Shown in pieces: positions 24,889 through 37,530 of a stretch of 64,000 nucleotides of DNA (its first letter is position 1; each line of letters begins with the position of its first letter). The notes under the pieces were generated by a model. That model did no database searches, was not told where the DNA came from, and saw only the letters and a list, made by a program, of their open reading frames with translations. Position numbers and translations under genes: made by a program. The stretch lies in contig JAYKYS010000006.1 of assembly GCA_036924285.1 (NCBI GenBank), forward strand, positions 20,806,001-20,870,000, in the 5' to 3' direction. The DNA is from Asterella californica (taxonomy: Eukaryota > Streptophyta > Marchantiopsida > Marchantiales > Aytoniaceae).

Positions 24889-26944
24889 CGATCTTGGTAT
24901 GCACAAGTATATATTATTACAATTTATATGCATTAGCAATGAGTTCTGCATATTAAATGGTAGAAGATATATACATTACATTAATCTAGAGGATCTCGGG
25001 TTTATATTATCGGTATCTTGTTGTCTTGTGTATTATGTCTGGATTCTTCTATATTTCTAGTAATAGTTAACATATTAAAAATCTCTTAGAGAATGTATTA
25101 ATTGCTAATATCAAATGAAATAAATATATTAAAAAGACTTTTCGGTGTGTGAGCTAGTTGTAGAGCCTAGTCTCGCTATGACCAAAGCAAATCTCCATCG
25201 ATAAAATTTTATTTTATTTTATTGCTGCTCTCTTACTTCTCTCCAATAGAAAGCTCACGAGGCATGCCTATTTTATTCAAAGCGAAAGAGAAAGAGATCA
25301 GCAAGGGAAGTTCCTATACCGGGAGTACTATACCCATCGTTTCGATTGTCACCTCTTCTAACATGTAAAGAGTCTGCTGTTTACAGGCACTTAGTATTCG
25401 TCAAACTTGTCCGAATGCAAAATGGACGAGTTGACGCAATAAAAAACATCCTCACATATTATGGTCGGATGGATAAATTGTCGCCGGAATCCAACAGCCA
25501 TGTGAAACGCCCACCTATCTTGTAGTAACTCCAACAAAGAAATAGAACGAATGAATATTCAAACGTAGTAGTAAGTGCCGTCGTTCTTATCGTCGTCCGA
25601 TAGAGAAGACACGAGCACGAGATGAGAGCAGTGACGTGGCTGAGCCAGACAGAAAGTCGCAAACACGCTGTAAGAAGAGAGTGCACTATTTCCGACGCCC
25701 ATGGCTCTTTGGAAAGAAGGTCCTTGTCTTATCCTCGTATCATGTCTCGTCCTCGTATATATGATCTTATCCGATGCATATTCCCCTCTTCTTTTTGATG
25801 ATTAGTCTATGATCTAATCCTTTTTCACATAAGTTTTAGGTTATAAATTAATTAATAATACTCGTGACATTTCGTTTTCTGTTCATTCTTGCACCAGACT
25901 TTATTGCGAAACTGGATCATGTTCCTCGTAGCTTTGTCATTAAGCATCAATTTAAAGTAAATGAGTGTCCATGAGAAGCTAACAAAAAGCTCTACTATTT
26001 GGTGCAATAAAAGTGAAGATCAGAAAGTTGTGTAAACAATTCATTTCTGTCTTATGGATGTCTTCGGAGCGATAATGCAAAACATCAAATTTAGATTTTC
26101 ATATAGGAGTCTGTCCATGTCACGACAACGTTAAAACTGAATCAAGATTTTGACATATGACGATGATGTTTCAAGTATTTCTGCATCTAGGAAGGAATCA
26201 TACGAATACTTTTTCTTTAAATTCAAAATATTCTAGTATCAGATATTTTTGATATTATGATAAAATATAATAATACAAGAACATACTAAACCAAAAAAGA
26301 ACGTGACAAAGATTGAAAACATAGGTCTGAGACATCCAGCAGTGCCGGTTAGGCCGGCCGAGATTTTTGACTGACTAGAAACTTGAATCCAGTTATCCGA
26401 TTTCAAATTTCTATGACCACTGTCAAGAAACCGACAGCTTGGAAAACCAGTTGCTGCCAAGACTACAACGGCCTGCCAAAGCGTGCATGCAGTTTGGAGG
26501 ACCCTTTTTGAAATCCCTCTTCCTTCATCTCTTTTCTTCTCTTTCTCCATAGCCCACACTCATTCTTGTTTTCTCTCTTTTCTATCTTTCTCTCTCTCTT
26601 CCTCACTCTCCTTGCATCTGTTGTTTAGAACAGATTTTCAATACTTAGATTTCTGCAGTAGTCTTAAGAGTTGTTCTTTTTCCAAGTACATTTTTTTTTG
26701 GTACCACTTGAATACTTGAATAGTTTTAGTTTCACTTCAAGTCTATTTGTTTGATGATTATGTTTTATTTTATTATGTTATTTTATTGTTGGTTATTTTA
26801 GTCATATATTATTGTTTTTTTTGGAGTAATTTATCATTAGATCCTAAGAATAGATATAAAAGCAATCTTTTTCTTATATATAGAATATCTTATCTTTTTT
26901 TGGAGTAATTTATCATTAGATCTGTTATTTAAGAAGGATAGTTA

Positions 26945-27170
26945 GTGGACGGACCGTCGACAAACATGAAAAATGACAACCAGTTGTTATTTATCAAGAA
27001 TCATCAATAAACAGAGGATCTTCGACGGACAGATCGTAGATGAATTTGGAGAACAACAACATATTGTTATTTATGGATTGCTAGCTCGTGGACAGCTGGA
27101 TCCCAACGGATCACCGATAATGCACATTAAACAACAAGAGGTTGTTATTTATGGATAGATCATCGACGTA
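26945..27170. repeat. Degenerate ~78-bp tandem repeat, about 3 units
   Basis: Three consecutive units each contain AACAACAA-like and TTGTTATTTATGGA-like blocks and a GACGGA-like block. Units are strongly diverged. The block gives an open frame that is not considered coding. Confidence 0.5.
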
Positions 27171-27290
27171 AATATATGATCTTCATGTTTGATCTAAGTT
27201 TTGAGTGATCAAACAAGTTCTAAAATAAACATCTGTATTAATATATTATATAATCTTTTCTAATAAAAATATTAATTAAAAAAATCACTA

Positions 27291-27304
27291 ACCCTAAACC
27301 CTAA
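27291..27304 (-). promoter_or_regulatory. Two-unit telobox (plant telomere-type motif)
   Basis: ACCCTAAACCCTAA contains AAACCCTAA, the telobox found upstream of many plant genes for translation and growth functions. It lies about 960 bases before the NFS1 start, rather far for a core promoter element, so a regulatory role is only possible. A short relic of interstitial telomeric repeat is the alternative. Confidence 0.35.
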
Positions 27305-28260
27305 TGTTGGTTCTCTGAGTTATCCGATAGCACTGATTCACTTACAAATTAACAACAAACATAAGAGACCGATAGTATCCGTGAGAGAACTAAGGATGTT
27401 ATTGAAAAGAAGAATAAACGACAAAACGCCTCTTTTGATCTCTTTACTTTGTCCTTTTCTTATTTCCTTCGATATCTATGGGAAGGTACGCAAATCCATA
27501 GCAAAATGGAAACGATCAATACGACAGAAACAAAGTTTCCCTGTTTCTCGAAAACCTACTCCGTCCGTCCCCTCCGTTCGACAAAACGACAGGAGGCCAT
27601 AGAAAGCGGAACTCTCAAACACCATAAGCATCATCGTGATGATGTCAGTCAGTGAACGTGGAAGGCGCTGCGAGCAGAAGTGACGAAGAAACGAGTTTTA
27701 GTTTCTTTGCGAGTCTTCTTTTCTTGTGGCGAAAGCCATCGAAGAAGACGAAGAACGTGATGCAACCGCGACAAGCCACCTTCTGCTCTGGGAACTCGAC
27801 TCTATCCATTCTCCCTCCCATCTCTGGAGTATTTCATCCGGTATAGTACAAACATCGACGCTCGGAAGCTCGCCGAGAAGCAGGAGTGGAGGAGCAGGTG
27901 GTGGTGCTCTGGCTTGTTCTACAACTTTCGTCATCATCATCTCTCCTCGGATTAGTTCGCGGCTTCTCCTTTCCCCGTTTCATTCCCCTCGGTATGGTAT
28001 GTATTGCCTGAGCAAAGCGCAAGTAGACAAGCCTCCGTGACGAACTTCCAGTTTGTGCTAGTTTTGGAGAGTAGGCGGGGTTTCCCTCGTCTTGGTGTCG
28101 AAGGGTTTATCGTCGCGTGATTGAGTGATTCATTGGGGGCTCGGGAGACGATTAGATTTGTTGTACTGATTCGATCTTTTATCCATCTTTGGGTGGAAAT
28201 TGTTAGGTGGTTTGAATCAGGGTTTACTGTTGAGTAGTGAGTGCCGTGGGCCGGGTAAGG

Positions 28261-29706
28261 ATGGCGGGGCGAGCGCTTCTGCAGCGCACGGTCGGTAGGG
28301 CTTTGTCGCAGACATGGCAAGCCCGAAATTGCGCGCCTCTGGCAGAAATTTCTTCAGTGGGCAAGGCTTCGTCCGTTGCTTTGCATGAAGCAGCGCCTCT
28401 GTGGAATTCGCCCCGGCATCAGTCGTCCGCGTCGGCAGCCGCGTTGGTCGAGGAGCCTGAAGCGCCGACTGTGATGATGAAAGGAGTGAAAATGCCCGGG
28501 CGACCGCTGTACCTCGATATGCAGGCCACATCTCCGGTGGATCCGCGTGTTCTCGATGCGATGTTGCCCTATTTTATCGATCAGTATGGAAATCCGCACT
28601 CGCGTACTCACGTCTACGGGTGGGAAAGTGAAGATGCTGTGGAAAGAGCCCGGGGCCAGATTGCCAAGCTCATCGGTGCTGACCCAAAGGAAATTATTTT
28701 CACATCCGGTGCTACTGAAGCTAACAATATAGCGGTCAAGGGTGTCGCGCACTTCTATAAAGATAAGAAGAAGCATGTGATTACCACTCAGACGGAGCAC
28801 AAGTGTGTACTCGATTCATGTCGGCACTTGCAGCAGGAAGGTTTTGATGTCACTTATCTCCCGGTGAAGAAGGATGGGCTCATTGACTTAGACGAACTGA
28901 AGGCTGCCATCCGCCCTGATACTGCGTTGGTGTCTGTGATGTTTGTGAATAACGAGATAGGCGTTATACAACCGATGAAAGAAATTGGTGAGATATGTCG
29001 CCAGCATAAGGTCTTTTTCCACACAGACGCCGCTCAGGCTGCAGGTAAGGTCCCCATTAACGTCGATGACATGAAGATTGATTTGATGTCCCTCAGTGCT
29101 CACAAAATTTACGGGCCGAAGGGAGTCGGTGCGATCTACTTGCGAAGAAGACCTCGAGTTAGGGTTGAAGCGCAGATGAGTGGCGGTGGTCAAGAGAGGG
29201 GTATTAGAAGTGGAACTGTGGCTACTCCTTTGGCGGTTGGTATGGGAGCTGCCTGCGAGGTTGCCATGCAAGAGATGGCGAACGATGAGAAACACATCGC
29301 GGAGTTACATCAAAGATTCCTGGAGGGTGTCACCTCCCAGGTGCAGGGTCTTGTAATCAATGGGAGCACGGAACATCGATACGCCGGAAACCTGAATATA
29401 TCCTTCTCTTATGTCGAAGGAGAAAGTTTGCTCATGGGATTGAAGGAAGTAGCTGTATCTAGTGGGAGTGCGTGCACCAGTGCCAGTCTGGAGCCATCAT
29501 ATGTTCTTAGAGCGTTGGGTGTTGAAGAAGATATGGCGCACACATCGATCAGGTTTGGATTCGGAAGATTCACGACGAGAGAAGAGATAGACAGGGCTAT
29601 AGCACTGACTGTAGATCGAGTGCAGAAGTTGAGGCAAATGAGTCCTCTTTGGGAGATGGTGCAAGAGGGAATCGATTTGAAGAGCATTCAGTGGTCGCAG
29701 CATTGA
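28261..29706 (+). CDS. NFS1: Mitochondrial cysteine desulfurase NFS1, intronless
   Basis: PLP enzyme that takes sulfur from cysteine, giving alanine and a persulfide for the mitochondrial Fe-S cluster scaffold. 481 residues from the ATG at 28261; an in-frame GTG at 28237 is not needed. The first ~70 residues are Arg/Ala/Ser-rich without acids at the start ([17 protein letters not shown]), as expected of a mitochondrial presequence. The mature region starts near [19 protein letters not shown]. Landmarks: [12 protein letters not shown] with His180 over the PLP ring, HTDAAQ, Lys282 in [14 protein letters not shown] as the PLP Schiff base, and Cys405 in [15 protein letters not shown] as the persulfide carrier. 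It ends IQWSQH, as in the eukaryotic family. Its length is normal and no defect is seen. It is a single open frame; whether that is ancestral or comes from a retrocopy is not decided here. Confidence 0.97.
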   Translation: MAGRALLQRTVGRALSQTWQARNCAPLAEISSVGKASSVALHEAAPLWNSPRHQSSASAAALVEEPEAPTVMMKGVKMPGRPLYLDMQATSPVDPRVLDAMLPYFIDQYGNPHSRTHVYGWESEDAVERARGQIAKLIGADPKEIIFTSGATEANNIAVKGVAHFYKDKKKHVITTQTEHKCVLDSCRHLQQEGFDVTYLPVKKDGLIDLDELKAAIRPDTALVSVMFVNNEIGVIQPMKEIGEICRQHKVFFHTDAAQAAGKVPINVDDMKIDLMSLSAHKIYGPKGVGAIYLRRRPRVRVEAQMSGGGQERGIRSGTVATPLAVGMGAACEVAMQEMANDEKHIAELHQRFLEGVTSQVQGLVINGSTEHRYAGNLNISFSYVEGESLLMGLKEVAVSSGSACTSASLEPSYVLRALGVEEDMAHTSIRFGFGRFTTREEIDRAIALTVDRVQKLRQMSPLWEMVQEGIDLKSIQWSQH

Positions 29707-32501
29707 TGTCAATAGACATTGTAATATTAGCTTTTTGTTCACGTAGGTTCCGTCTCCACGAGGACAAGGACATGTAATTATTAGGAATGAGTAGACAAGA
29801 TACACTTTTCCCTTTCTGATATAAGCTCGTGAAAGTTTGAGCTTCGAGTTAGCGGTCATACTGATCACACTTCCTGATTGACTGGTGTTCGACATTATTT
29901 TCTGTGCAAGAAGCGCCTTAAATTACGGGTGTTATAAGTCGCAAACATCTGTTATCCTCGCACTACAAGGACCAAAATTTCACTCTGTGTTTCTGTGGTG
30001 GCATCTCAAGTTTGTGTGTGAGAAACTGGGGACTGGCCAGGTGTATTCGGGCTAATCCTGATGCGGATGAGCGGTATAGTGTTTATTCCGGAACATGCGA
30101 ACATGGTCTACGTGTCTGGACCTAGACCTAAAGAGGTATTGCACAAATTCACAGACTGAATCATGGGTACTGCGCAGGCCGAAGATTAGTTTCCACTGTG
30201 GGAGACTTTATTTTCACGTACAAGGATGTTACTCCATGGATGGAAGCTTGACTGTTGACATGGTTCGTTACGTACCGTACTTGAATTTAGGATCTGAATG
30301 ATCGACGAGCTGGGTAGGTTGATGCTTACCGAGACCTCGTTACATCAGCAAATGATGGCCGATGCGTAGTTTACCTAACTGACGGTAAGAGATGGGGCCT
30401 TGCCATCAGTTGTGGGTCTTTCAAGTGCTGGTGCTAAAACTTGTTCTCATGCCTAGTGGATTGTTTTGACTAGTGGATTGTTTTGACTTGTAATTCTGCT
30501 TCTGCTTAGGAGCAGCAAGTGAAAACCTTAACGCGGGATCCTTTCTCAAGATTCGGCACTTTTGGTATTGATATTCGAGCTAATGGGCTTACTCTCCTTC
30601 GATGTTCTAGACTAGAGCATATAGCATGGTCGCTGATGCAAGTTGCGTTACATTACTTTATTTGGGAAATACTCGCTATCCTCTATGTTGGTCAGGTCAG
30701 AGCATAGATCTACCATGAGCTGCTTCTGCTGAGCTAAAACTATTGTAGCCTGATGTAAACCTCGGGAGAAGTGAACTTTATACTCTCGAAGCCAATCGGG
30801 ACAAAGAAATTCTCAGTCGGAATAGGCACACATTATTTTCTTTGTCGATACAAGAGAAAGGAATACACGAATAGGTGGGAGAAAACCCCTACCGAGGCAT
30901 ACACAGAGAAGGCATCTCTGTGTTTGAGAAGAATCTACATCTGGCTATCTATCTAAGCTATGTCTTCCTCCCAGATGAGGAAGTAACTGCACCTACTTTC
31001 CTCTGAAGCGCCTCCAGCGCAAAAGGTTAACAGTTAGTTCTACTGAGATCCATATAACAGAAAAGAAGGATCCTGTTGCATGCCCCAAATTCCATGGGGA
31101 GGAATCTTTCGACCAGACGTTGTTTTCCAACAGCTAGATCGGAGAAAATATTATGCTCAGCACTTTCTAGCACTGCACCTCATCACTAGATTGTCGAACT
31201 CTAAGGTCTTAAGGATTGTATTACCACGAGGTTGAACTAAAGGTTGGAGGGACGCTTCAACTTCTTGATACTTTCTGGAGGTTTCGACTTCTGGAACTGA
31301 AAGATTCTTGAGTAGGATCCGTGCTCTCCTCATAACCTCTTGTCCAAAGGAAACCCAAGCTCTGCAAAAGTGTTCAGTATTCACATTCAGATAAACTTCT
31401 CCGATTCATTCAGTAGGGCAATAAACAGGATCTACATATACAGAAATGTTTGCTTCAAAATAATAAAATCGAGAAGGGATCTCCTTTATTCTTCATGATA
31501 CTACTTCGTTATCAAACTGATAGTCAAGCTCTTATTATTTTCATAGATATGTCTTTGTTTAAAGATAAGAGTTTTGAATAAATAACAATGGGTAAGCAGT
31601 CTCCTGTTTCTAAGGTGATCTTGTCATAAAAAAAATAAGCAGTCAATTTTTTAATTAGTTAATTCACTAATAAGTGAAGCTCAGCTCTCGTGTTACAGAA
31701 AACTAGAAGGAGCAGCATCTCCTTTGTAATAGAAACTCAGTCTGGTAAGCATTAATCTTCTGTCTTAATCCTAGAGATGAGATTCTTTTGTTCTTTTTAT
31801 GAATATATAAACCGGATATTATGTTCTGCTTTGCAAGTGAGGATGGCTTTTAGAATCAAGCTCTGGTTCAGAAGTATATCTATTCAACTCATAGATTAGA
31901 TATTTCTGTTTGCTGTAGAAATATCTAATCCAACAAGACTGCAAACATGACCAAATAATGTCAGTCGCTTTCTCAGTAAGAAACTGATGATGATATCGTC
32001 TCTCAGTTGTGACTGGGAGCAGTTGATCAAACTCTACGTCTCTTGCAAGATGTACCCTCAGCAGTTGGACCTTCCAACTACTTGAAGTTGATTCTAAAAG
32101 TTCTTCGAGCATTTCCACCACAAGTCCTAAAGTTTAAAAGGTCCTTTAACGAGTTAGGGAGCAAGTTAAGGGAGAAATATCTCCACCGTTAATCTTTATA
32201 GCATTATGTAATTAAAAGATATTATTAAAGATATCGGTGAAGACTCCTCGTCATATCATCCAGTTTGTAAGAATTCGAGTTTTTGTGTATCAAGTTTTTT
32301 GTCTTTTAAGATCTGTTAAAAACTATAGTGGGAAAATCTGGCCTTTACAAATAAAAATATTCTATTTTTAATCGCTAAAATAGAGAGTGTGTTCTTTACC
32401 GCTATATGGATGGAGATCCTCTTCATAAGTATGTATGAGAGACTGATCAGTTTACAAACTATGCTTACAACATGCGTGGTTTACCACATGCAACATGTAT
32501 G
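29707..32501. other. NFS1 3' flank and intergenic sequence
   Basis: No gene was recognised. Hairpins occur at 30901-30923 (ACACAGAGA with a 5-base loop) and at 31894-31930 (14-bp perfect arms, 9-base loop). The rest is AT-rich and unassigned. Confidence 0.4.
31894..31930. repeat. Perfect 14-bp hairpin
   Basis: GATTAGATATTTCT at 31894-31907 is mirrored exactly at 31917-31930 across a 9-base loop. Confidence 0.85.
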
Positions 32502-32735
32502 TTTTGAGTTAATTCACTTAAAAATTAATAATATACTTAAAAGTCAAAATGGTACAACGTGGATCACCACAAATTTTCAAGCATGCAATACAGAGTTGGT
32601 AATACGCAGCAGTATTAGGGTATTTAAATACCGTATTACCAACTCTGTATTGCATGCTTGAAAATTTGTGGTGATCCACGTTGTACCATTTTGACTTTTA
32701 AGTATATTAATTTTTTTAAGTGAATTAACTCAAAA
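32502..32735. repeat. Long near-perfect hairpin, ~104-bp arms
   Basis: The left arm 32502-32606 and right arm 32632-32735 are reverse complements. The inner ~66 bp are perfect, and small indels appear only in the outer AT-rich part. The loop is 25 bases. A transcript from either strand would fold into a stem long enough to yield siRNAs or a young miRNA. It could equally be a foldback transposon; no target duplication longer than 2-3 bases was found. No protein is encoded. Confidence 0.9.
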
Positions 32736-34448
32736 ATTGTATCACCAAAATAGTGGTATTTCACAAGTTTAGTATGCTACCTACAAGTTTCCGAAAGAGA
32801 GTAAAGAAAGGGATCAGAACCAATCACCGGACTTATCTGGAGGATTTCTCCTCGAAAACCTTAGCTTCGACCTGGTGTTTTAAAACCTTATTTTCTCCTT
32901 TGTATTTCAACCTACAGACCCCTCCCCTCCCTTTCACATTTCAATCTAAGGGAGTGGTCAAGGCAAGTAGGAACTCGACGGTAAGTCACCTAAAGAGCTC
33001 CAATAACATAGCTAGTCCATCGATTGGACAGTACAATGTAAGGTCACTATTTACTTACACCAACACAGCAGCAGAAGCTCCAAACAACTTGAGCTGCTCC
33101 ACCACGTAAACGGACTATCAATCTCTAAAGACGGACCTTTATGCATCAATTTGTTGAAAAAATTGATGATCGTAGTACGTCGTCTTAAGTTAGGATAGAT
33201 TAGTGAGTGTAGTGTGAACATCAAGAAGAGTTGAGTAGTAAAGTTGTCTGAGTGTTTTCTAATGTATAAGATAGATGAAAGGTAGATCATAGGAAGTTGA
33301 CAACCTATAGTAAGTCATCATATTTTTTATTATCAGTGGAGAAGTCCTCGTTGTCTGAAGTGCACCTGGTGGTCTTAACTGTTGTTAGACCAAGTTGTGA
33401 TTCAGAAGTGAGAAAGCACATTGTACATCATATCGTCTAGTCGAGATGAAGTACCGTACGTGAGGTTTCTGAGGTTTCTGAGGTTTCTGAGGAGAAATCC
33501 AAGTGTAGTTTAAGACCAATAAGACAGTAGAGAGACCTTAAGTGGATGGAATTATGACCTTAAGATCCTATGACAGAGGGTTGTTCAGAATTTTGAGATA
33601 TTTAATCATAAGTAGAGCCCAAGTATCTATTTTCGGATTTATTGGTTGTTTGACTTGAAGAACTTCTCTGTTAAACTATAGTACATAGCAAGTCAAACCC
33701 AATTTTATGTGAGAACGATACTTTTATGCTTAAACAGTGTAAAAAGAAAACATTATCTATTAAAAATTATCTTTCACAAATTTGAAACTGCTGGTGCAGA
33801 TTAGCTATTAGGTTCTTGTTCTTTTTCCTATGATTAAACTTACTTGTAAACGATCTTATGCAAGTGGAGTTCTTCTCTTAGCTTCTTCTCTATGATATCA
33901 AAGATTCCAAACTGAAAATAAAATTTTAAAACCTTTCTTGATAGTCTCCTTATAATTCTTATTACCTTTGCAAGCAAGAAAGTTGTCAATAAAATCTTAT
34001 AACAAGTTGTTTCATCATAATTGCATGGTGCTCATTTCAGGAGTTCACCTTTGATATAAATATCTAGTCCGTGCTTGAGAGGCTGATACTATCTCTTACT
34101 CTTATGCATAGGAGAATATGAACTTTTACCTGTATGTTTACTCTACAGTTTCATCTTTTGACATATACAGACTTTAATTTCTGACCAAACTCTTGTAGAG
34201 AAGCTGAATACCAAGAAAGTGGTTCACAGCAGAAATGATAAACCGCTATGGTTTCACTCACTGCTTCCTCAGGAGATAGCCTTCCGGATTATCACCATCA
34301 TCCTGCATATCACCATGGCTTCTGAATCTTCAGGAAGTATTCCAACTTGGACACCCCAAATATGAACCTATAATATCTCGATAACATCAGCATTGAAGTA
34401 CAGTAGTGATTAGTCTATTCGCTCTTAAACCCCCGCTCCTGATGTAAA
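32736..34448. other. Intergenic, no gene recognised
   Basis: AT-rich sequence. A 9-bp tandem repeat (TGAGGTTTC) with more than three units lies at 33461-33491. Open frames are short. Confidence 0.4.
33461..33491. repeat. 9-bp tandem repeat (TGAGGTTTC)n
   Basis: About 3.4 exact units of a nonamer in non-coding sequence. Confidence 0.9.
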
Positions 34449-34522
34449 GGGTCTGAGTTACCCAGAGTAACCATTTCACTAAGTGCGATTAGCAGAAAAA
34501 GCTACTCCGAGTAACCCAGACC
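34449..34522. repeat. Inverted repeat at the possible left end of the two-gene unit
   Basis: 34449-34469 and 34502-34522 are inverted copies (18 of 21 positions match) with a 32-base loop. The right arm motif CTCCGAGTAACCCAGA also resembles, inverted, the sequence around 41054-41071 (14 of 18), so it may be a terminal inverted repeat of the downstream mobile unit. That link is tentative. Confidence 0.4.
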
Positions 34523-34792
34523 AGATCGTGAAACATTATTTTAATGCCATCCGGCCATGAAATCAGACGATCAAGATATTGGCAAAAAGGTCTCGCGGAG
34601 CACAACACTTTGGAGAAAAGAAATTTTCATTTTGTCTAAAAAATGAGTCAGAAAATAGTAAAAGTGCTGCAATCGCCACGTGGATTTCTGACAAAGAATT
34701 TGAATTCAAATTTGAAATTCATTTGAGCAGCTGTCCTTGAATGATACGGGCAGCTGCCAAAATGATCCATGCCTAAACCCTGAACAGTTCAG

Positions 34793-34910
34793 GAATCGAA
34801 ATCTGGAAGGAGGAGGAGAGCTTCCTCCCTCCATACGTGTGGAGAGGAACTACTATTCAAGAATCGAAGTCTGGAAGGAGGAGGAGAGCTTCCTCCCTCC
34901 ATACTTTGGA
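34793..34910. repeat. 68-bp tandem repeat, two copies
   Basis: The units start at 34793 and 34861 and share GAATCGAA-TCTGGAAGGAGGAGGAGAGCTTCCTCCCTCC with few differences; each contains a small GGAGGA/TCCTCC hairpin. The repeat sits in the presumed leader of transposase copy 1. Confidence 0.85.
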
Positions 34911-35431
34911 AAGGAAGAACGGTGGATTATCTCCTCCTCTCACTCTCTTTTCAACTCATTGTGCAAAGACACAGTGAGTCGACACCCGACCTCCTCTTTC
35001 ACAACTCAGGTACAATCAAACATATCCCTCTCTTTTCACTTTTCAGAATGCATTATTTTCATCTAGTCTACAAATATTAACTGTTTTTTAGATGTTGTTG
35101 GGTCCAATATAGCAAGTACGGAATAGACTAGAGTAGCGATGAATAACTTAGTTTTATTTGTTTGAGAAAATTAGATTGTTGTTGACACCAGTGTGAAAGA
35201 GTTTATTCTCAACTTTTGGTATTGCGTATTTGTTGTTCATAGAACTGTTGAGCACTAACAAGATAAGAACTTCATTTCTTAGATACATTATATTTTTTTA
35301 AAAAACTTTATATAAGAAATGTTTTTTGTTTTCAGAAGTGTCATATAATTTATGTGATAATCTAACATAAATAATTTTAAAACAAGAATTTGTGCAACAT
35401 TCCTACTATGTATTGTTCTTGTGTTGCAGAC

Positions 35432-37530
35432 ATGGCTAAACGACTTTGAGGTCAGTTTCCGTCCGACCGAGTCAACTATTATGTCAGGAGACATCCAAGT
35501 CAAGCTCAAGTTATTCGGATTCCTGAGGATCTTTTAGACACATATGATCGATTATGACATGCATTGGGTCTCGAGGTGACACACATCATGGTGTTGAGAT
35601 GACTGATGGATGGAGCAGCAAGTCGGATACAACGTTAGAGAGAGCTCAAGCCGAGCGTGTTGCATCTGTGTCATCAGAACTGAGAGACGAGATGTTGGAT
35701 GAGACAAATGTGACGGGTGTGGAAAACATTGCTTGATAGTCAAGCGATGGTTGTTGATAGTCAACCTGACCTTGGAGCCTCTAGTAGCAGCAGTGCACCT
35801 CATGATGAGTTAGAAGAGGAGCCTTTTGTGGAAGCTGATGATGAGCCGCTCGTACATAAGAAGGCTGAGTATGGACTTTGGGGCCGAAATAAGATCTTCG
35901 AGTTCTGTGAGGATGTCCACGTCAAGGATGTAGCATATATTATCTCCCGCCGGCGATCTCTGAGTTTCAACAGTGTTGGTAGCTGAAGTTCTCATGCAAT
36001 GTCCTTCACACGACAGTTTATGTATCGGGAGAGATGGAGATAGACCGACATTCTTTGGACGTAATTAGTCATATGTATCATGCTGCATTATGTGCATGCC
36101 TTAGTTACACTTCAGTCTCTAGCATGCTTGCTGCTATGAGACTTCATGTACCGATGGAGTCTAATTGGTACGACTTCCAAAGTGATAAGAGACGTCGAGT
36201 CGGTTGGTGTCCAGCCGCCATGGAAGTGTGGGAAGAGCAAAAAGCGTCATTGCAGACATCTTTGATGGAGTCCACTGGTAAGTGACATTTTACATATTCT
36301 AAATGTTTAACATTTTAGTAATGTGGATTGATTATAATGATTGACTATGAGACCATATGTGTAGAGCCATTGGTATTGATGGTAGATTGTCGTTGAAACT
36401 CGTCTCGCAATGACTTTCATGAGACCGTTTCAATCATAAACGCGGATGATAATCGAGAGATCACTATGATCCGGAGTGTGAGAGCTCATAGAGGATAGAG
36501 ACTAAAGCAATAGAGAAGAGAATTGAGAAGCTTCAAGACCGGGATTGATCATCGATGAGATTATCCACGATGATAATCACATTGTCGACACAATTATTGA
36601 CAAGTATTGCAACATTTCTAGATACTTATTACATATTATATAATTTGATGATTTAGAGATCGAGTGTATTCTCTTTGACTGTCTTTGCAATGCAGGCATG
36701 GGATAAAGAATCAAAAAGACTTATGGTACAAGTGCAAGAGTAGAAGGGACTTCCTCTTGTCGGTACCAAAATAATCTTAGTGAATCGAGTAGCCGAGCAT
36801 CTTGCTCTCCCGGCAGAGGACTATTGAGAGGTAGAGCGTGCACGAGGGTTGAAGTACCCTGAGCTTGCTGCACATGATATTGCGTACAAGCTCAAGTCTT
36901 GGATTTACACATGTGCCCGCCGTGCTAGTGAAAGATATCATGTTCAACCAACTTCATTGATTGTTTATCCAACCACTGATCTAACATTGCTCATTTATGC
37001 ACTTATAGGGATGATCGATGTCCGGAGTTGATGGTTTTAGACATCTTGACTGCTGCACAACACTGGCTGGTGATCACTCGGATTGTCATTTGTTACCTGG
37101 AGACCGTAGGTGTTATAAGCGTGAATTCGATGTTAGTGCACGCTTCTCACATGGAGGAAGAACTCATCTTGTTGTGCAAGCGTTCCTTGAGAAACACATT
37201 AGGCATTCTCTCGTGCATATATATAAACCCGCATATTGGTCTTCCAATATGCGGATTTATATACATACACGAGAGAATTACATAAGCGAGATCTTTCACT
37301 CAGCCAACAAGTTTGCATCCAAGAGGATCCATTGAGAGCAATAGCATGAAGCTAGACTTGCGTGTGCGATCATGGACTGGAATGAAAAATTCGATGAGAG
37401 ATGTTGCAAAAGAGACCACGCCGGCGTAACGATTCCACAGTGAGGATCCGATCGACAACAAACAAAATTCTTGTACGTCGTACCACGATCTGGAAAGATG
37501 AAGTTTGAACACGCGTCTTTGGTCATTGAG
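35432..37530 (+). pseudogene. DDE-type transposase-like gene, copy 1, degenerate
   Basis: Broken frames match copy 2 (43690-46250) in order. N-terminal VIRIPEDLLDTYDRL corresponds to MMRVPESLLPRYVQV in copy 2; an acidic linker begins VVDSQ; then KIFEFCEDV, and a central block SHMYHAALCACLSYTSVSS with WYDFQSDKRRRVGW before a GTAAGT donor near 36279. Further on come QKDLWYKCK, a SAP-like VGTKIILVNRVAEHL, YKLKSWIYTCARRA, AQHWAGDHSDCHLLPGDRRC, and TRENYISEIFHSANKFASKRIH. The order resembles metazoan transposases I recall as Kolobok-like (GDGRCDS, TQ..E blocks), so a cut-and-paste enzyme is inferred and the superfamily is tentative. Many stops, frameshifts and a fold-back hairpin at 37205-37278 disable it. 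Confidence 0.6.
37205..37278. repeat. Fold-back hairpin inside transposase copy 1
   Basis: Arms 37205-37239 and 37244-37278 (35 bases each, 3 mismatches) are separated by TCTT. The right arm belongs to the transposase frame: it leads into TRENYISE, matching TRENYMSE of copy 2. The left arm has no counterpart in copy 2 and so appears to be an added inverted copy. Confidence 0.85.

Larger units (their letters stand above)
24889..28260. other. Intergenic and NFS1 upstream region
   Basis: AT-rich non-coding sequence. Two tandem copies of a TTTTTTGGAGTAATTTATCA motif lie about 80 bases apart (26818 and 26898), followed by about three diverged ~78-bp units sharing TTGTTATTTATGGA (26945-27170). A two-unit plant telomere-type motif lies at 27291-27304. 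The last few hundred bases before 28261 are the probable NFS1 promoter and leader; no clear TATA box was found. Confidence 0.4.

Noticed and set aside
28237..28260. GTG-initiated N-terminal extension of NFS1
   Set aside because: The frame opens with GTG, and a good ATG with a mitochondrial presequence follows at 28261; no need for a non-ATG start.
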